Source: an uncultured Croceitalea sp.
GTDB taxonomy: Bacteria > Bacteroidota > Bacteroidia > Flavobacteriales > Flavobacteriaceae
Assembly: GCA_947495075.1 (NCBI GenBank)
Contig: CANLXH010000002.1
Span: 1 to 64,000, forward strand
Reading direction: 5' to 3'
DNA: 64,000 nt
Shown: piece after piece, positions 36,233 through 45,538 of the stretch
Position numbering within the stretch: position 1 is the first letter of the stretch
How the letters are laid out: the number at the start of each line of letters is the position of its first letter
Made by a program: the position numbers and the translations under genes
Notes under the pieces: generated by a model
Told to the model about the DNA's origin: nothing
What the model saw: only the letters and a program-made list of their open reading frames with translations
Database searches by the model: none

Positions 36233-36814
36233 TTACAAATTTTTAAGCGCGGACTTAATAATGCCCTCAACACTTAGCGAGGATTCCTGAGAAAGTATTC
36301 TTTCCACAACTTTTTCAGACTGTCTTCTTGTGTAACCAAGAACCTCTAATGCAGATAACGCTTCTTCTTTATTTGTATTGTTCGATTGTAGTGAAACTTC
36401 ATCAATATTGTAAACTTTTAAAACTTTGTCTTTAAGATCTAAAATAACACGTTGTGCCGTCTTAGCTCCAATCCCTTTTATTCCTTGGATTGTAGCCACA
36501 TCGCCCCGAGCTATAGCATCTCTAACCTGTGTTGGGTCTAAAGAAGATAACATTGTCCTTGCTATACTTGCTCCTATACCAGAAACGGATAAAAGAAGCC
36601 TAAAGATTTCACGTTCAGATTTATCTGAAAAACCAAAAAGTGTATGTGAATCTTCCTTTACTTGAAGATGAGTGTACAAAGTAATATTTTCATCACTTGA
36701 CAATAAAGAAAAAGTATGTAAGGAAATATTTAAAAAATAACCTACTCCATTGCATTCTACAACTACATAGGTTGGATTTTTCTCTACTAATTTTCCTTTC
36801 AGATGATTTATCAT
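36233..36814 (-). CDS. ruvA: Holliday junction helicase subunit RuvA
   Basis: A 193-residue DNA-binding protein that holds the Holliday junction while RuvB drives branch migration. It has the N-terminal OB fold (MINHLKGKLVEKNPTYVVVE), two helix-hairpin-helix motifs (LLSVSGIGASIARTML and IQGIKGIGAKTAQRVI) and the C-terminal domain III (LEVLGYTRRQSEKVV) that contacts RuvB. ruvB lies about 10 kb away at 46784. It sits 20 bases after the malic enzyme gene and ends six bases before the sprA start, so the three may form one transcript. Confidence 0.95.
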   Translation of the reverse strand: MINHLKGKLVEKNPTYVVVECNGVGYFLNISLHTFSLLSSDENITLYTHLQVKEDSHTLFGFSDKSEREIFRLLLSVSGIGASIARTMLSSLDPTQVRDAIARGDVATIQGIKGIGAKTAQRVILDLKDKVLKVYNIDEVSLQSNNTNKEEALSALEVLGYTRRQSEKVVERILSQESSLSVEGIIKSALKNL

Positions 36815-36834
36815 TGTTTAAATTAAATTCGAAT

Positions 36835-39129
36835 TTACTTAGCCATTTTAGCTTTTTTACGCTTTTCACGTTCTTGAGCATCTATAACAGCGACCGCAGC
36901 CATGTTTACCATTTCGTCTACACTAGCACCTAACTGTAAAATATGAACAGATTTTTTAAGTCCAATCATGATTGGTCCAATAGAATCTGCATTATTTAGC
37001 CCTTTTAATAGTTTGTAGTTAATATTGGCTGCATCAAGATTTGGGAAAATTAATGTATTAACTTTTCTGCCAGCAAGTTTTGAAAATGGAAAATTGTTAT
37101 GACATAATTCTTGACTGAGAGCAAAATCTGTTTGTATTTCGCCATCAACAATTAAATCAGGGTTTTTCTCATGAAGAATTTTTACTGCATCACGTACTTT
37201 CTGTGCGCTTTTATGGTTTGATGAGCCAAAATTTGTGTACGATAGCATAGCTACAACTGGATCAAAACCAAAAGTTGATGCTACATTCGCGGTCATCTGA
37301 GCAATTTCTGCTAATTCTTCTGCATTTGGATCAACATTTATTGAAGTGTCTGCCAAAAACAAAGGGCCTCTATCGGTAATCATAATATTTACCGTTGATG
37401 CTTTAGCTACGCCACTGGCCCTCCCTAAAACTTCGAATACAGGACGTAGCACCTTTGGGTAGGCTCTTGAATAACCTGAAATCATGCCATCTGCGTCACC
37501 TTCAACTAGCATCATAGAACCATAATAGTTACGCTTACCCATATTAACTATAGCACTATAACGTGTTTCTCCCTTGCGTTTTCGCAATTGCCAAAGCTTA
37601 TCAGCATACATTGTTCTTATAGTTTTAGACTCTTCAGATCTAGGGTCTATTATAGTAACGTCTGCATCAAATTCTAGGTCTTTTTTATGTTTATTGATGA
37701 TTTCTTTATCACCTAAAAGAATAGGAATTGCTATACCTTCTTCATGAACAATTTGGGCTGCTTTTAAAACATCTAACAATTCTGCTTCTGCAAAAACAAT
37801 TCGCTTTGGATTTACTTTAGCCCTATTATGAAGCATTCTAACAACTTTATTATCATTGCCAGAACGAAGTAATAGTTCCTCTTCATATTTATCCCAATCT
37901 GTAATTGGTGCTTTAGCTACTCCGCTTTCCATTGCAGCCTTTGCAACTGCAGGAGGAATTTTAGCTATTAATCTTGGATCAAAAGGTTTGGGTATAATAT
38001 ACTTTTTACCAAAAGTAAGTCTGGTAGTATCATATGTTATGTTAACTTGTTCTGGCACAGGTTCTTTAGTTAGTTCTGCTAGAGCTCTAACCGCAGCCAT
38101 TTTCATTTCTTCATTTATTTTTGTTGCTCTCACATCTAGTGCTCCACGAAAAATAAAAGGAAAACCTAAAACATTATTTACTTGATTAGGATGGTCAGAC
38201 CTACCAGTGGCCATTAAAATATCATCACGTGTACTGCATGCCAATTCGTATTCGATTTCTGGATTAGGATTGGCCATAGCAAAAACAATAGGATTCTTAG
38301 CCATAGACTTTAGCATCTCTGGGGAAACAATATTCGCCATAGACAAACCAATAAAAACATCGGCATCTACCATAGCTTCTTCCAATGTAGAAATATTTCT
38401 ATCGGAGGCAAATTCTGCTTTTTGTGAAGAAAGGTTATCCCTATCTTTTCTAATAACTCCTTTACTGTCGAGCATTACAATATTCTCGGCCTTAGCACCA
38501 AAAGCCTTATAGAGTCTTGTACAAGAAATTGCCGCAGCACCAGCACCACTAACTACAATTCTCACTTTCTCTATTTTCTTTTTAGTGAGTTCCAGTGCAT
38601 TCAAAAGAGCCGCAGCAGAAATTATCGCTGTGCCATGCTGATCATCATGCATTACAGGAATATTAAGCTCTTCTTTTAATCTTCGTTCAATTTCAAATGC
38701 CTCGGGAGCTTTAATATCCTCGAGGTTTATACCTCCAAAAGTTGGAGCTATAATCTTTACCGTTTCCACAAATTTATCTACATCTTCCGTATCTAGCTCT
38801 ATATCTATTCCATCGATATCTGCAAAAATCTTAAATAGTAGACTCTTTCCTTCCATTACTGGTTTGGAAGCTTCTGGCCCAATATTACCTAGACCTAAAA
38901 CAGCCGTCCCATTTGAAATTACCGCAACCACATTACCTTTTGCAGTATATTTATATACAGCTTCTTTATTTTTCTCTATCTCTAAACAGGGTTCAGCTAC
39001 TCCTGGAGAATAGGCCAATGCAAGGTCTCTTTGGGTTGCATACGGTTTAGTGGGTACCACTTTAATTTTACCTGGTTGTGGTTTAGCGTGATATACTAAA
39101 GCTTCTCGACGTTGTTTCTGTTTACTCAT
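36835..39129 (-). CDS. maeB: NADP-dependent malic enzyme with phosphotransacetylase-like domain
   Basis: A 764-residue enzyme in two parts. Residues of about 1-425 are malic enzyme: KPYATQRDLALAYSPGVAEPC, VVAVISNGTAVLGLGNIGPEA, and VVSGAGAAAISC as nucleotide-binding site. Residues of about 430-764 resemble phosphotransacetylase, which in MaeB proteins is regulatory. It converts malate to pyruvate and CO2 with reduction of NADP+. Length matches MaeB. A possible -7 element lies just before the start. Its neighbours ruvA and sprA are unrelated in function. Confidence 0.93.
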   Translation of the reverse strand: MSKQKQRREALVYHAKPQPGKIKVVPTKPYATQRDLALAYSPGVAEPCLEIEKNKEAVYKYTAKGNVVAVISNGTAVLGLGNIGPEASKPVMEGKSLLFKIFADIDGIDIELDTEDVDKFVETVKIIAPTFGGINLEDIKAPEAFEIERRLKEELNIPVMHDDQHGTAIISAAALLNALELTKKKIEKVRIVVSGAGAAAISCTRLYKAFGAKAENIVMLDSKGVIRKDRDNLSSQKAEFASDRNISTLEEAMVDADVFIGLSMANIVSPEMLKSMAKNPIVFAMANPNPEIEYELACSTRDDILMATGRSDHPNQVNNVLGFPFIFRGALDVRATKINEEMKMAAVRALAELTKEPVPEQVNITYDTTRLTFGKKYIIPKPFDPRLIAKIPPAVAKAAMESGVAKAPITDWDKYEEELLLRSGNDNKVVRMLHNRAKVNPKRIVFAEAELLDVLKAAQIVHEEGIAIPILLGDKEIINKHKKDLEFDADVTIIDPRSEESKTIRTMYADKLWQLRKRKGETRYSAIVNMGKRNYYGSMMLVEGDADGMISGYSRAYPKVLRPVFEVLGRASGVAKASTVNIMITDRGPLFLADTSINVDPNAEELAEIAQMTANVASTFGFDPVVAMLSYTNFGSSNHKSAQKVRDAVKILHEKNPDLIVDGEIQTDFALSQELCHNNFPFSKLAGRKVNTLIFPNLDAANINYKLLKGLNNADSIGPIMIGLKKSVHILQLGASVDEMVNMAAVAVIDAQEREKRKKAKMAK

Positions 39130-39148
39130 TTCATATACCGATAAGAAA

Positions 39149-39182
39149 CAAAGGTAATTGTATTCAATTAAGTTTTGCTAAA
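39149..39182 (-). promoter_or_regulatory. Possible promoter for the malic enzyme gene
   Basis: On the minus strand TACCTTTG (complement of 39149-39156) fully matches TAnnTTTG, 20 bases before the ATG. The -33 candidate TTTA (complement of 39179-39182) is a 3/4 match with a long 22-base spacer, so the call is weak. Confidence 0.3.
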
Positions 39183-41033
39183 AAGAGTGTCAGGATCTTC
39201 TAATTTATCCAAACTAACTATCAGATTCTTGGGTAATAAGCTTAACCCGTATTGGTAGGAAGCATTCATCCAACCAAAACCAGAGGTGGCTATGTAGTCA
39301 AACTCTGTACCTACATTTCCATACTCCGCGTAGACTTTATGTGTACAAGCAACAACATCATACTTTTCCGGAATTGTACCATTATAATCTACAGCATTCC
39401 TGGTAATCATCCATAACCATCTGTAGATAAATTCATGTGCTACTCCTTCAAATCCATAATTTAAAAGTCCCTTCCATATTAACATTTGATGTGGTGCCCA
39501 ACCATTTGGATAATCCCATTGTTTTTGCTCTTTGTCTTTTGCCAATTCTTCTATCGCAGCTTTTGTGGTCGCCAAAACCCCACCTTTAGCTTTAAAATCT
39601 GCACACAACTTTTTTACTAATAAATAAGCTTGTTCTTTACTACACAATTGTGCCCAAAGGGGATAAAAATTTGTGGCAGATTCAAAATTGGTATGCTTTC
39701 CTAACGCTACATTATAGTCAAAGAAGGATTCATCATTTGCACTCCATAAAAATGAATTCATTAGCTTTTTACGTTCCTCTGCGCTATTCGACCAAAACGC
39801 TGTTGTAGTTTTTGAGCCTTTGCTGTCCACAAACTCGTCATTGAAATAGGTTGAAATTAAGTGTTCAAAATCAATTTCATATTTATATAAAAGTGAATTT
39901 AAATCTACGGTGTTCAAATCTGCACAACAATCATCTAAACGCCATGAAGTATCATGGCCGCTCTCACGCAAGCTCCTGTCATGTATAAAATAGGTATCTA
40001 AATCGTTATCTATTAATTCACCCGAAGTATATTTCTCTTCGAACTCCTTTAAAGAAAGCTTGTGTTTTTCAGCATATTCGGTTAAAACCTCATTAAAATG
40101 ACCAGATTCGGTTTCTGGAGGAATACCAATACCTTCTGCTAAATACCTGTTTAATCCATTAGCAGTAAGACGTTTTTCAGGAACCATCCAAACCGAATTG
40201 TATTCCAAAATGGCAACATCCAAAACCGAAGCAAGCCAATCTAACCCAATAGAAGTATCTGCTTCATAAACTTCTCTGATAAAAGAACTTAAAAACGGAG
40301 GCTGCGTTCTGGTGAGGTAATATGATCGGTTTGCATTTAATATTTTACCATAATGTTTAATCTGATAACAGAAATTATCTACCATGGCTTTGGCCAAACT
40401 TACGCTGCCATCTAAAAGAAGTCCTACTCCTTCAAAGTAACTATCCCAACCGTACATTTCATTAAAACGTCCACCGGGTACAACAAAAGGCACTCCTTTT
40501 TCATTTTCTAACTTGAGGGAAAGAATACCAGGTTTGGTATTTATTGATTTTACGAATTCTGGTGTAATGGTTTTGGGCAAAATCTCAACCTTCACATTCT
40601 CCTTTAATTTTTGAATAGTATTGAAATAATCTTTACCAATTTCATCGTCATGTGGAACATACAGTCGTTGTATACCCTCTGAAGTCTTATCATCAGAAAG
40701 AATGGCATCTAAACCCTTTTCATCAATAGTACGTGTAAGTTCGTCCCAAAAATAATCGCGAATCATTCTAGAAATTCTTGCCGAAGGCACCTCTTCTATT
40801 CTATCTAAAGGAATTACAGCTATGGTTTTCCCAAGGTTTTTCTCAAGTGCTAATTCCTGTAATAGGTTTGATAAGAAATAGGTTCCCTTTACTTCATAAT
40901 CTTTTCCATCTTCAGAGGTTATTTTAAAGTTTTTGGGTCCTTTATCTTCCTTGGTGATTTTCTTATCCTTATCTGTATCTTCTTGGAGTAATAATTTATT
41001 TAAAATTTCTTCTATTGGTAATTTAAAAATCAT
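39168..41033 (-). CDS. GH37 alpha,alpha-trehalase
   Basis: A 621-residue glycoside hydrolase of family 37 that splits trehalose to two glucose. Both family signatures are present: PGGRFNEMYGWDSYF near residue 190 and QWDYPNGWAP in the C-terminal half. The catalytic acid is in ESGHDTSWR and the catalytic base in PEKYDV. There is no signal peptide, so it acts in the cytoplasm. Residues 19-30 (DTDKDKKITKED) fit an EF-hand loop and are not part of the usual GH37 core. The start ATG overlaps the stop of the upstream MFS gene (ATGA), tying sugar uptake to hydrolysis. Confidence 0.93.
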   Translation of the reverse strand: MIFKLPIEEILNKLLLQEDTDKDKKITKEDKGPKNFKITSEDGKDYEVKGTYFLSNLLQELALEKNLGKTIAVIPLDRIEEVPSARISRMIRDYFWDELTRTIDEKGLDAILSDDKTSEGIQRLYVPHDDEIGKDYFNTIQKLKENVKVEILPKTITPEFVKSINTKPGILSLKLENEKGVPFVVPGGRFNEMYGWDSYFEGVGLLLDGSVSLAKAMVDNFCYQIKHYGKILNANRSYYLTRTQPPFLSSFIREVYEADTSIGLDWLASVLDVAILEYNSVWMVPEKRLTANGLNRYLAEGIGIPPETESGHFNEVLTEYAEKHKLSLKEFEEKYTSGELIDNDLDTYFIHDRSLRESGHDTSWRLDDCCADLNTVDLNSLLYKYEIDFEHLISTYFNDEFVDSKGSKTTTAFWSNSAEERKKLMNSFLWSANDESFFDYNVALGKHTNFESATNFYPLWAQLCSKEQAYLLVKKLCADFKAKGGVLATTKAAIEELAKDKEQKQWDYPNGWAPHQMLIWKGLLNYGFEGVAHEFIYRWLWMITRNAVDYNGTIPEKYDVVACTHKVYAEYGNVGTEFDYIATSGFGWMNASYQYGLSLLPKNLIVSLDKLEDPDTLFSKT

Positions 41034-42265
41034 GACCCTGCCGCCGTTTGTTTTTTAGAAATTTTATCAATCAATAAGACAAAAACAATTAGTAAAAACA
41101 TAGGAATCAGCAGAAAATAAAAAGCATTGGTTCCTCCTATACTTTCAAAAAGTTCACCAACAATTCTTGAACCTAAAGTACCTCCTAGGGCAGAAAAAAT
41201 GATTATAAGACCCGACATTGGAGAGTGCAAACTCTTCTTTAAAGAACTTAAAACTGTAGAATTTAATAAAGGATAAATTGGAGCGATAAAGAGGCCAATT
41301 AACGGAAGTACAAATCCAAGAATAGGCACTTCACTTAAACTTTTAATCTCAGTTAAAGTAGTTACATCAGCCTTAAGTTGGGGTAATACTGCTAGCAAAA
41401 TACCTCCGGAAATAAAGATACATACGATAACCAAGTAAACCCATGAGATTTTTTTAGTAAGATAACCAGCAACAAACCTACCCAGTGCAAGTGAGAGTGC
41501 AAAGATTACCGCCATTTGTGTTGCTAAGACTTCGCTAAACTTGAAAATCTTTTCATTAAATCTTGGAAGCCATGTCATTACTCCTTGCTCAATCATTACA
41601 AAAAAGAATGCCGATGCTAAAAAAACCAAAACTAAGGGTACAATGATGAGTTTTAATGATTGTGCCAAATCTTCTTTTAGACTAGAGCCAATTGCTTCAA
41701 CTTGATATTCTACCTTTGAAAACAACAAAAAGATAAAAGCTAAAGCCACAATTATTAATAAAACATAGTAGACGTTTAGCCATGCATTTTCGTTTGTATC
41801 TGAATAAAAAGCAGGGAATAAAAAATAGGCAAAGGCAATACCAACCATAAAGAAGCCTTCAATAGAACTCATAAAAGATGAGTGCTCCTTCTTTGAGCTT
41901 GTAACAACTCCTATTAACGAATACACCGATAATTTAATCAATGCAAAACTTACTCCTACACTCATAAAGAGAATTTTGGCATGAAAAAAAGTATTACCAG
42001 ATATCATTAATAAACATCCTAAAAAGACAACAACAAGTCCAGTAAGCATCGCTTTTTTATAGCCAAATCGTGGTAGAAAAGAAGCTACTATAAATGAAAT
42101 TATTGCAATAGGCAAGTCTTTGAATGCTTCTAAAACAGAGGCCTGAGATTCGCTAACCCCATAAACATTAATGGATTTGGCAATTACAATACCCACACTA
42201 TTCAATAAAATAGCAAATACAAAATAGTTCAGAAATAGTGCTAGTTTTATACTAGTATTTTTCAT
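41030..42265 (-). CDS. MFS transporter of the sugar locus
   Basis: A 411-residue major facilitator protein with about twelve helices. I use the ATG at 42265; a TTG directly before it follows the upstream stop codon. Helix 1 is KLALFLNYFVFAILLNSVGIV, and the loop between helices 2 and 3 has the MFS-like FLPRFGYKKAML. Substrate cannot be read from the sequence. It is coupled to the trehalase gene by an ATGA overlap and lies three bases after the SLC45-type carrier, so it should move a sugar or sugar product. Confidence 0.85.
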   Translation of the reverse strand: MKNTSIKLALFLNYFVFAILLNSVGIVIAKSINVYGVSESQASVLEAFKDLPIAIISFIVASFLPRFGYKKAMLTGLVVVFLGCLLMISGNTFFHAKILFMSVGVSFALIKLSVYSLIGVVTSSKKEHSSFMSSIEGFFMVGIAFAYFLFPAFYSDTNENAWLNVYYVLLIIVALAFIFLLFSKVEYQVEAIGSSLKEDLAQSLKLIIVPLVLVFLASAFFFVMIEQGVMTWLPRFNEKIFKFSEVLATQMAVIFALSLALGRFVAGYLTKKISWVYLVIVCIFISGGILLAVLPQLKADVTTLTEIKSLSEVPILGFVLPLIGLFIAPIYPLLNSTVLSSLKKSLHSPMSGLIIIFSALGGTLGSRIVGELFESIGGTNAFYFLLIPMFLLIVFVLLIDKISKKQTAAGS

Positions 42266-42268
42266 CAA

Positions 42269-43570
42269 TTACTTTTTAGCGACGTTCAAGCGCATAGCTA
42301 GAATTGCGGATATTAAAAAAAATACTCCAGCAAATAATATGGCGTTAATAGCGCTGCCACCTAACAAATATTTATAAATAGGTCCAAAAGTTAAGGTCTC
42401 AATACCCATAGGAATTACAATCATCATATTTAAAATACCCATATACACACCGCGTCTTTCTTGGGGCACCACTTTAGACACCATGGTATAAGGAATACCC
42501 ATCATTGCAGCCCAACCAATACCAAATAGCACCATAGGAGCTAAAACAAAATAAGGGTCATTTATAAACGGTATAGTAAATAAGGCTAACGCAGTGCCTA
42601 CAAGACTTAATGCATAGATTTTTTTACCCCCAAATTTAAGTGTAAGTGGAACCAAGGCTAATGCTACTAACATTGTAACAATATTATAAGTAGTGCTCAT
42701 TTTAGCTGCTTGTGCCGCTGCCTCAGATGTTGAATAATCCATTGTTAGCTTAAATAACGGAGTTATATATTGCCAATAAATAAATAAAGCATACCACTGA
42801 AACAAATACACCGCTCCGATTTTCCACATAAAACGCGGCATTTCTTTAATAGCTTGCGCAATTTCTGCGAAAGGTTTGGCTACACGTTGACTTAAAGGTT
42901 GACTTTTATCATGATTAATCTCTGCTAATTCTTCATCGGATGGCGGAATCTCGGGTGTTTTAAAAACCGACCATAGAATTGTTGTAATAGAAAGAATACC
43001 TCCAATATAAAATGAATAATACAACCATTGAGGAATAGAGCCTGCAGCTTCTACAGATTCATCTCCTAATAAATATTGAAAAAGAATGATAGATCCATTT
43101 GCCAATAATATACCTGCACCAACAAAAAGACTCTGCATTTGATATCCTAAACTCAGTTGCTTTTCAGGAAGTTTGTCTCCAACAAAGGCTCGGTAAGGCT
43201 CCATTGCCATGTTATTTCCAACATCTAGAATCCAAAGTAAACCTACCGCAAACCATAGTACTGGGCTTGTTGGAAAAGCAAACAAACATAAACTACCTAT
43301 TATCGCCCCAATTAAAAAATAAGGTTTACGTCTTCCCCATTTGGGAGACCATGTCTTATCAGACATCGCACCTATAATAGGCTGAATTACCAAACCGGTT
43401 ACAGGACCTGCAATATTTAGAATTGGCAGCATTTCTTCTGGGGCTCCTAAGTATAAAAAAATGGGGTTTATAGCCGTCTGTTGCAGTCCGAAGCTATACT
43501 GAATTCCTAAGAATCCAACATTCATATTAAATATCTGCCAAAAACTCAGTTGAGGTTTATTGATTTTCAT
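42269..43570 (-). CDS. SLC45-type MFS sugar transporter
   Basis: A 433-residue carrier starting at the ATG at 43570 (MKINKPQLSFWQIFNMNVGF); an earlier start would add ten residues. It has twelve helices and the hallmark GxxSDxxxxxxGRRKPY as GAMSDKTWSPKWGRRKPYFL after helix 2. It belongs to the sucrose/maltose carrier group of plant SUC and animal SLC45 proteins. In Bacteroidetes such genes often belong to maltose or alpha-glucoside loci. It is the first gene of a three-gene operon with trehalase, so trehalose or maltose is the likely substrate. A LacI-type operator lies about 120 bases upstream. Confidence 0.88.
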   Translation of the reverse strand: MKINKPQLSFWQIFNMNVGFLGIQYSFGLQQTAINPIFLYLGAPEEMLPILNIAGPVTGLVIQPIIGAMSDKTWSPKWGRRKPYFLIGAIIGSLCLFAFPTSPVLWFAVGLLWILDVGNNMAMEPYRAFVGDKLPEKQLSLGYQMQSLFVGAGILLANGSIILFQYLLGDESVEAAGSIPQWLYYSFYIGGILSITTILWSVFKTPEIPPSDEELAEINHDKSQPLSQRVAKPFAEIAQAIKEMPRFMWKIGAVYLFQWYALFIYWQYITPLFKLTMDYSTSEAAAQAAKMSTTYNIVTMLVALALVPLTLKFGGKKIYALSLVGTALALFTIPFINDPYFVLAPMVLFGIGWAAMMGIPYTMVSKVVPQERRGVYMGILNMMIVIPMGIETLTFGPIYKYLLGGSAINAILFAGVFFLISAILAMRLNVAKK

Positions 43571-43691
43571 AGTTGGTTTGGATATTAAATTGAGTGACAA
43601 TGAAATGTTTGCCTTAATTAATATATCCTTTCAATATACTATAATCTTTAATGTTTTGATAGTTTTTTAATCTTTAAAAAGTGAATTTGAC

Positions 43692-43709
43692 AACGAAAAC
43701 GATTTCGTT
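43692..43709. promoter_or_regulatory. LacI-family operator-like palindrome
   Basis: The 18-base site aacgaaaacgatttcgtt has a central CG and arms aacgaaa / tttcgtt that are exact reverse complements. The central CG and the A/T-C-G arms are typical of operators for LacI/PurR-family repressors. It stands in the 147-base gap upstream of the sugar carrier operon. The other side of the gap is the 3' end of queG, so it can only serve the sugar operon. No LacI-family gene is in the window. Confidence 0.65.
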
Positions 43710-43717
43710 TATTACCA

Positions 43718-44641
43718 TTACTCCTTTAAAAATCTGATATTGCGTTGTAAACCAGAAAACTTGGTTCTCTTTACAGCAGATTTTTGAAAAACCTTTTTAA
43801 ATATGTCTTCTGTGATTTCTTCCCAGTCTTTTCTTGTCATGGAAAGTAGTTCTGGGTTTGGATTAAATAAAGGTTCATTATGTGATTTTGAAAAACGGTT
43901 CCAAGGGCAAACGTCTTGACAAACATCACAACCAAACATCCAATCGTCAAATTCTCCATGAAACTCATCAGGAATCTCGTTCTTCAACTCAATGGTAAAA
44001 TAAGAAATACACTTACTTCCATCAACAACATAGGGTTCTACAATTGCTTCTGTCGGACATGCATCGATACAAGCAGTGCATGTACCGCAATGGTCCGTCA
44101 CTGCAGTGTCATACACCAACTCTAAATCAACAATTAATTCTGCGATAAAATAAAATGAACCTACTTGTTGTGTTAAAAGGTTACTATGCTTACCAATCCA
44201 ACCCAAGCCACTTTTTGCTGCCCAAGCTTTATCTAAAACAGGAGCAGAATCCACAAAAGCACGACCATTTACTTCTCCAATTTCTTCAGAGATAAAGTTT
44301 TGAAGTTGTCTCAGTTTTGATTTTATGATATGGTGGTAATCTTGTCCATATGCATATTTAGAAACCTTATAAGTATCTTCTGTTTGTGTTTCTTTCGGAT
44401 AATAATTAAGTATTAAAGATATTACAGACTTTGAACCTTCAACCAATTTTGTAGGATTAAGTCGCTTGTCAAAATGGTTTTCCATATAACCCATTTCGCC
44501 ATGCATATTCTTGTTAAGCCATTTTTCTAATCGTGGAGCTTCTTCTTCTAAAAATTCAGCTTTAGAGATACCACATGACAAAAAACCCAAGCGCTTGGCT
44601 TCTTCTTTAATCTGTTTTGAATATGCTTCTTTTGAGTTCAT
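43718..44641 (-). CDS. queG: Epoxyqueuosine reductase QueG
   Basis: A 307-residue cobalamin- and Fe-S-dependent enzyme that reduces epoxyqueuosine to queuosine in the wobble base of tRNA, in the cytoplasm. The N-terminal half holds the family motifs, such as [10 protein letters not shown] and the [13 protein letters not shown] segment. The C-terminal half has two ferredoxin-like 4Fe-4S motifs, [16 protein letters not shown] and [13 protein letters not shown]. It lacks the HEAT-like extension of longer QueG forms. It is monocistronic and divergent from the ABC exporter genes. Confidence 0.94.
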   Translation of the reverse strand: MNSKEAYSKQIKEEAKRLGFLSCGISKAEFLEEEAPRLEKWLNKNMHGEMGYMENHFDKRLNPTKLVEGSKSVISLILNYYPKETQTEDTYKVSKYAYGQDYHHIIKSKLRQLQNFISEEIGEVNGRAFVDSAPVLDKAWAAKSGLGWIGKHSNLLTQQVGSFYFIAELIVDLELVYDTAVTDHCGTCTACIDACPTEAIVEPYVVDGSKCISYFTIELKNEIPDEFHGEFDDWMFGCDVCQDVCPWNRFSKSHNEPLFNPNPELLSMTRKDWEEITEDIFKKVFQKSAVKRTKFSGLQRNIRFLKE

Positions 44642-44781
44642 ATCTACCGAATGTAGGCATTAGCTAAAATACAATTATCAAAAGAAGAAATTACAGGCTT
44701 CAGAATTAAAACTATTAAGAAAGAATATGTAACATTTTTTAGTTTTTGATACTAACAGACGTATACTTCTAAACCAACGAC

Positions 44782-45537
44782 ATGATACAAATAAATAATC
44801 TCACTAAATCTTTCACCACCAAAACGGGAAAAGGTTTTAAAAAAGAAACCGTTATCGTAAATGCAGTCAACGATGTTTCTTTTGAATGTAAACCTGGAAG
44901 AATTTTTTCACTTTTAGGTCCTAATGGCGCAGGTAAGACTACAACATTAAGGATGATTGCCGGTATCATTAACCCAACTTCAGGTAATGCTGTAGTGGAC
45001 AATGTGGACATTTCTCAAGGTAATGATGAAGTAAAAAAACGAATTGGATTTTTAACAGGTTCTACTGGGCTTTACGAACGTTTAAATCCTGATGAAACGC
45101 TAGATTTCTTTGGCAAACTATACAAACTTCCAGAGCCTCAATATACCGAGCGTAAAGAATACTTGTTTGAAAAATTGGGCATAAATGAGTTTCGTAAAAA
45201 AAGAATGGGGCAAATGAGTACTGGTATGAAACAGAAAGTTTCTATAGCCAGAACTCTTATACATGACCCTGAGGTTTTAATTTTTGACGAACCCACATCT
45301 GGACTAGATGTGATTACAGCCGATAGTATTATTGAACTTATTAGAGAGTCAAAAGAGAATAACAAAACTGTTATTTTTTCATCACACATTATGAGTGAAG
45401 TTGATTTATTATGTGACGACCTTGCAATTATTAGTAAAGGAAATATCATTTTCAATGATTCTTTTGACAACTTTAAAAAAGAGATGAAAGCAGATAATCT
45501 TACCCAAGAATTCATTAACAGAGTAAAAGAAGCATAA
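44782..45537 (+). CDS. ABC-2 exporter ATPase (NatA-like)
   Basis: A 251-residue ATPase with Walker A GPNGAGKTT, signature MSTGMKQKVSIA, Walker B VLIFDEPTSGLD and switch His in SSHIM. The Q-loop region reads IGFLTGSTGLYERLNPDETL, characteristic of the NatA branch. NatAB of Bacillus extrudes Na+. The stop of this gene is one base before the ATG of the permease gene, so the two form a unit. Substrate is not proven by sequence. Confidence 0.9.
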   Translation: MIQINNLTKSFTTKTGKGFKKETVIVNAVNDVSFECKPGRIFSLLGPNGAGKTTTLRMIAGIINPTSGNAVVDNVDISQGNDEVKKRIGFLTGSTGLYERLNPDETLDFFGKLYKLPEPQYTERKEYLFEKLGINEFRKKRMGQMSTGMKQKVSIARTLIHDPEVLIFDEPTSGLDVITADSIIELIRESKENNKTVIFSSHIMSEVDLLCDDLAIISKGNIIFNDSFDNFKKEMKADNLTQEFINRVKEA

Positions 45538-45538
45538 G

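Noticed and set aside
43692..43709. Palindrome considered as a terminator for upstream transcription
   Set aside because: No T tract follows on either strand and it lies before an operon start, with the central CG typical of LacI operators.
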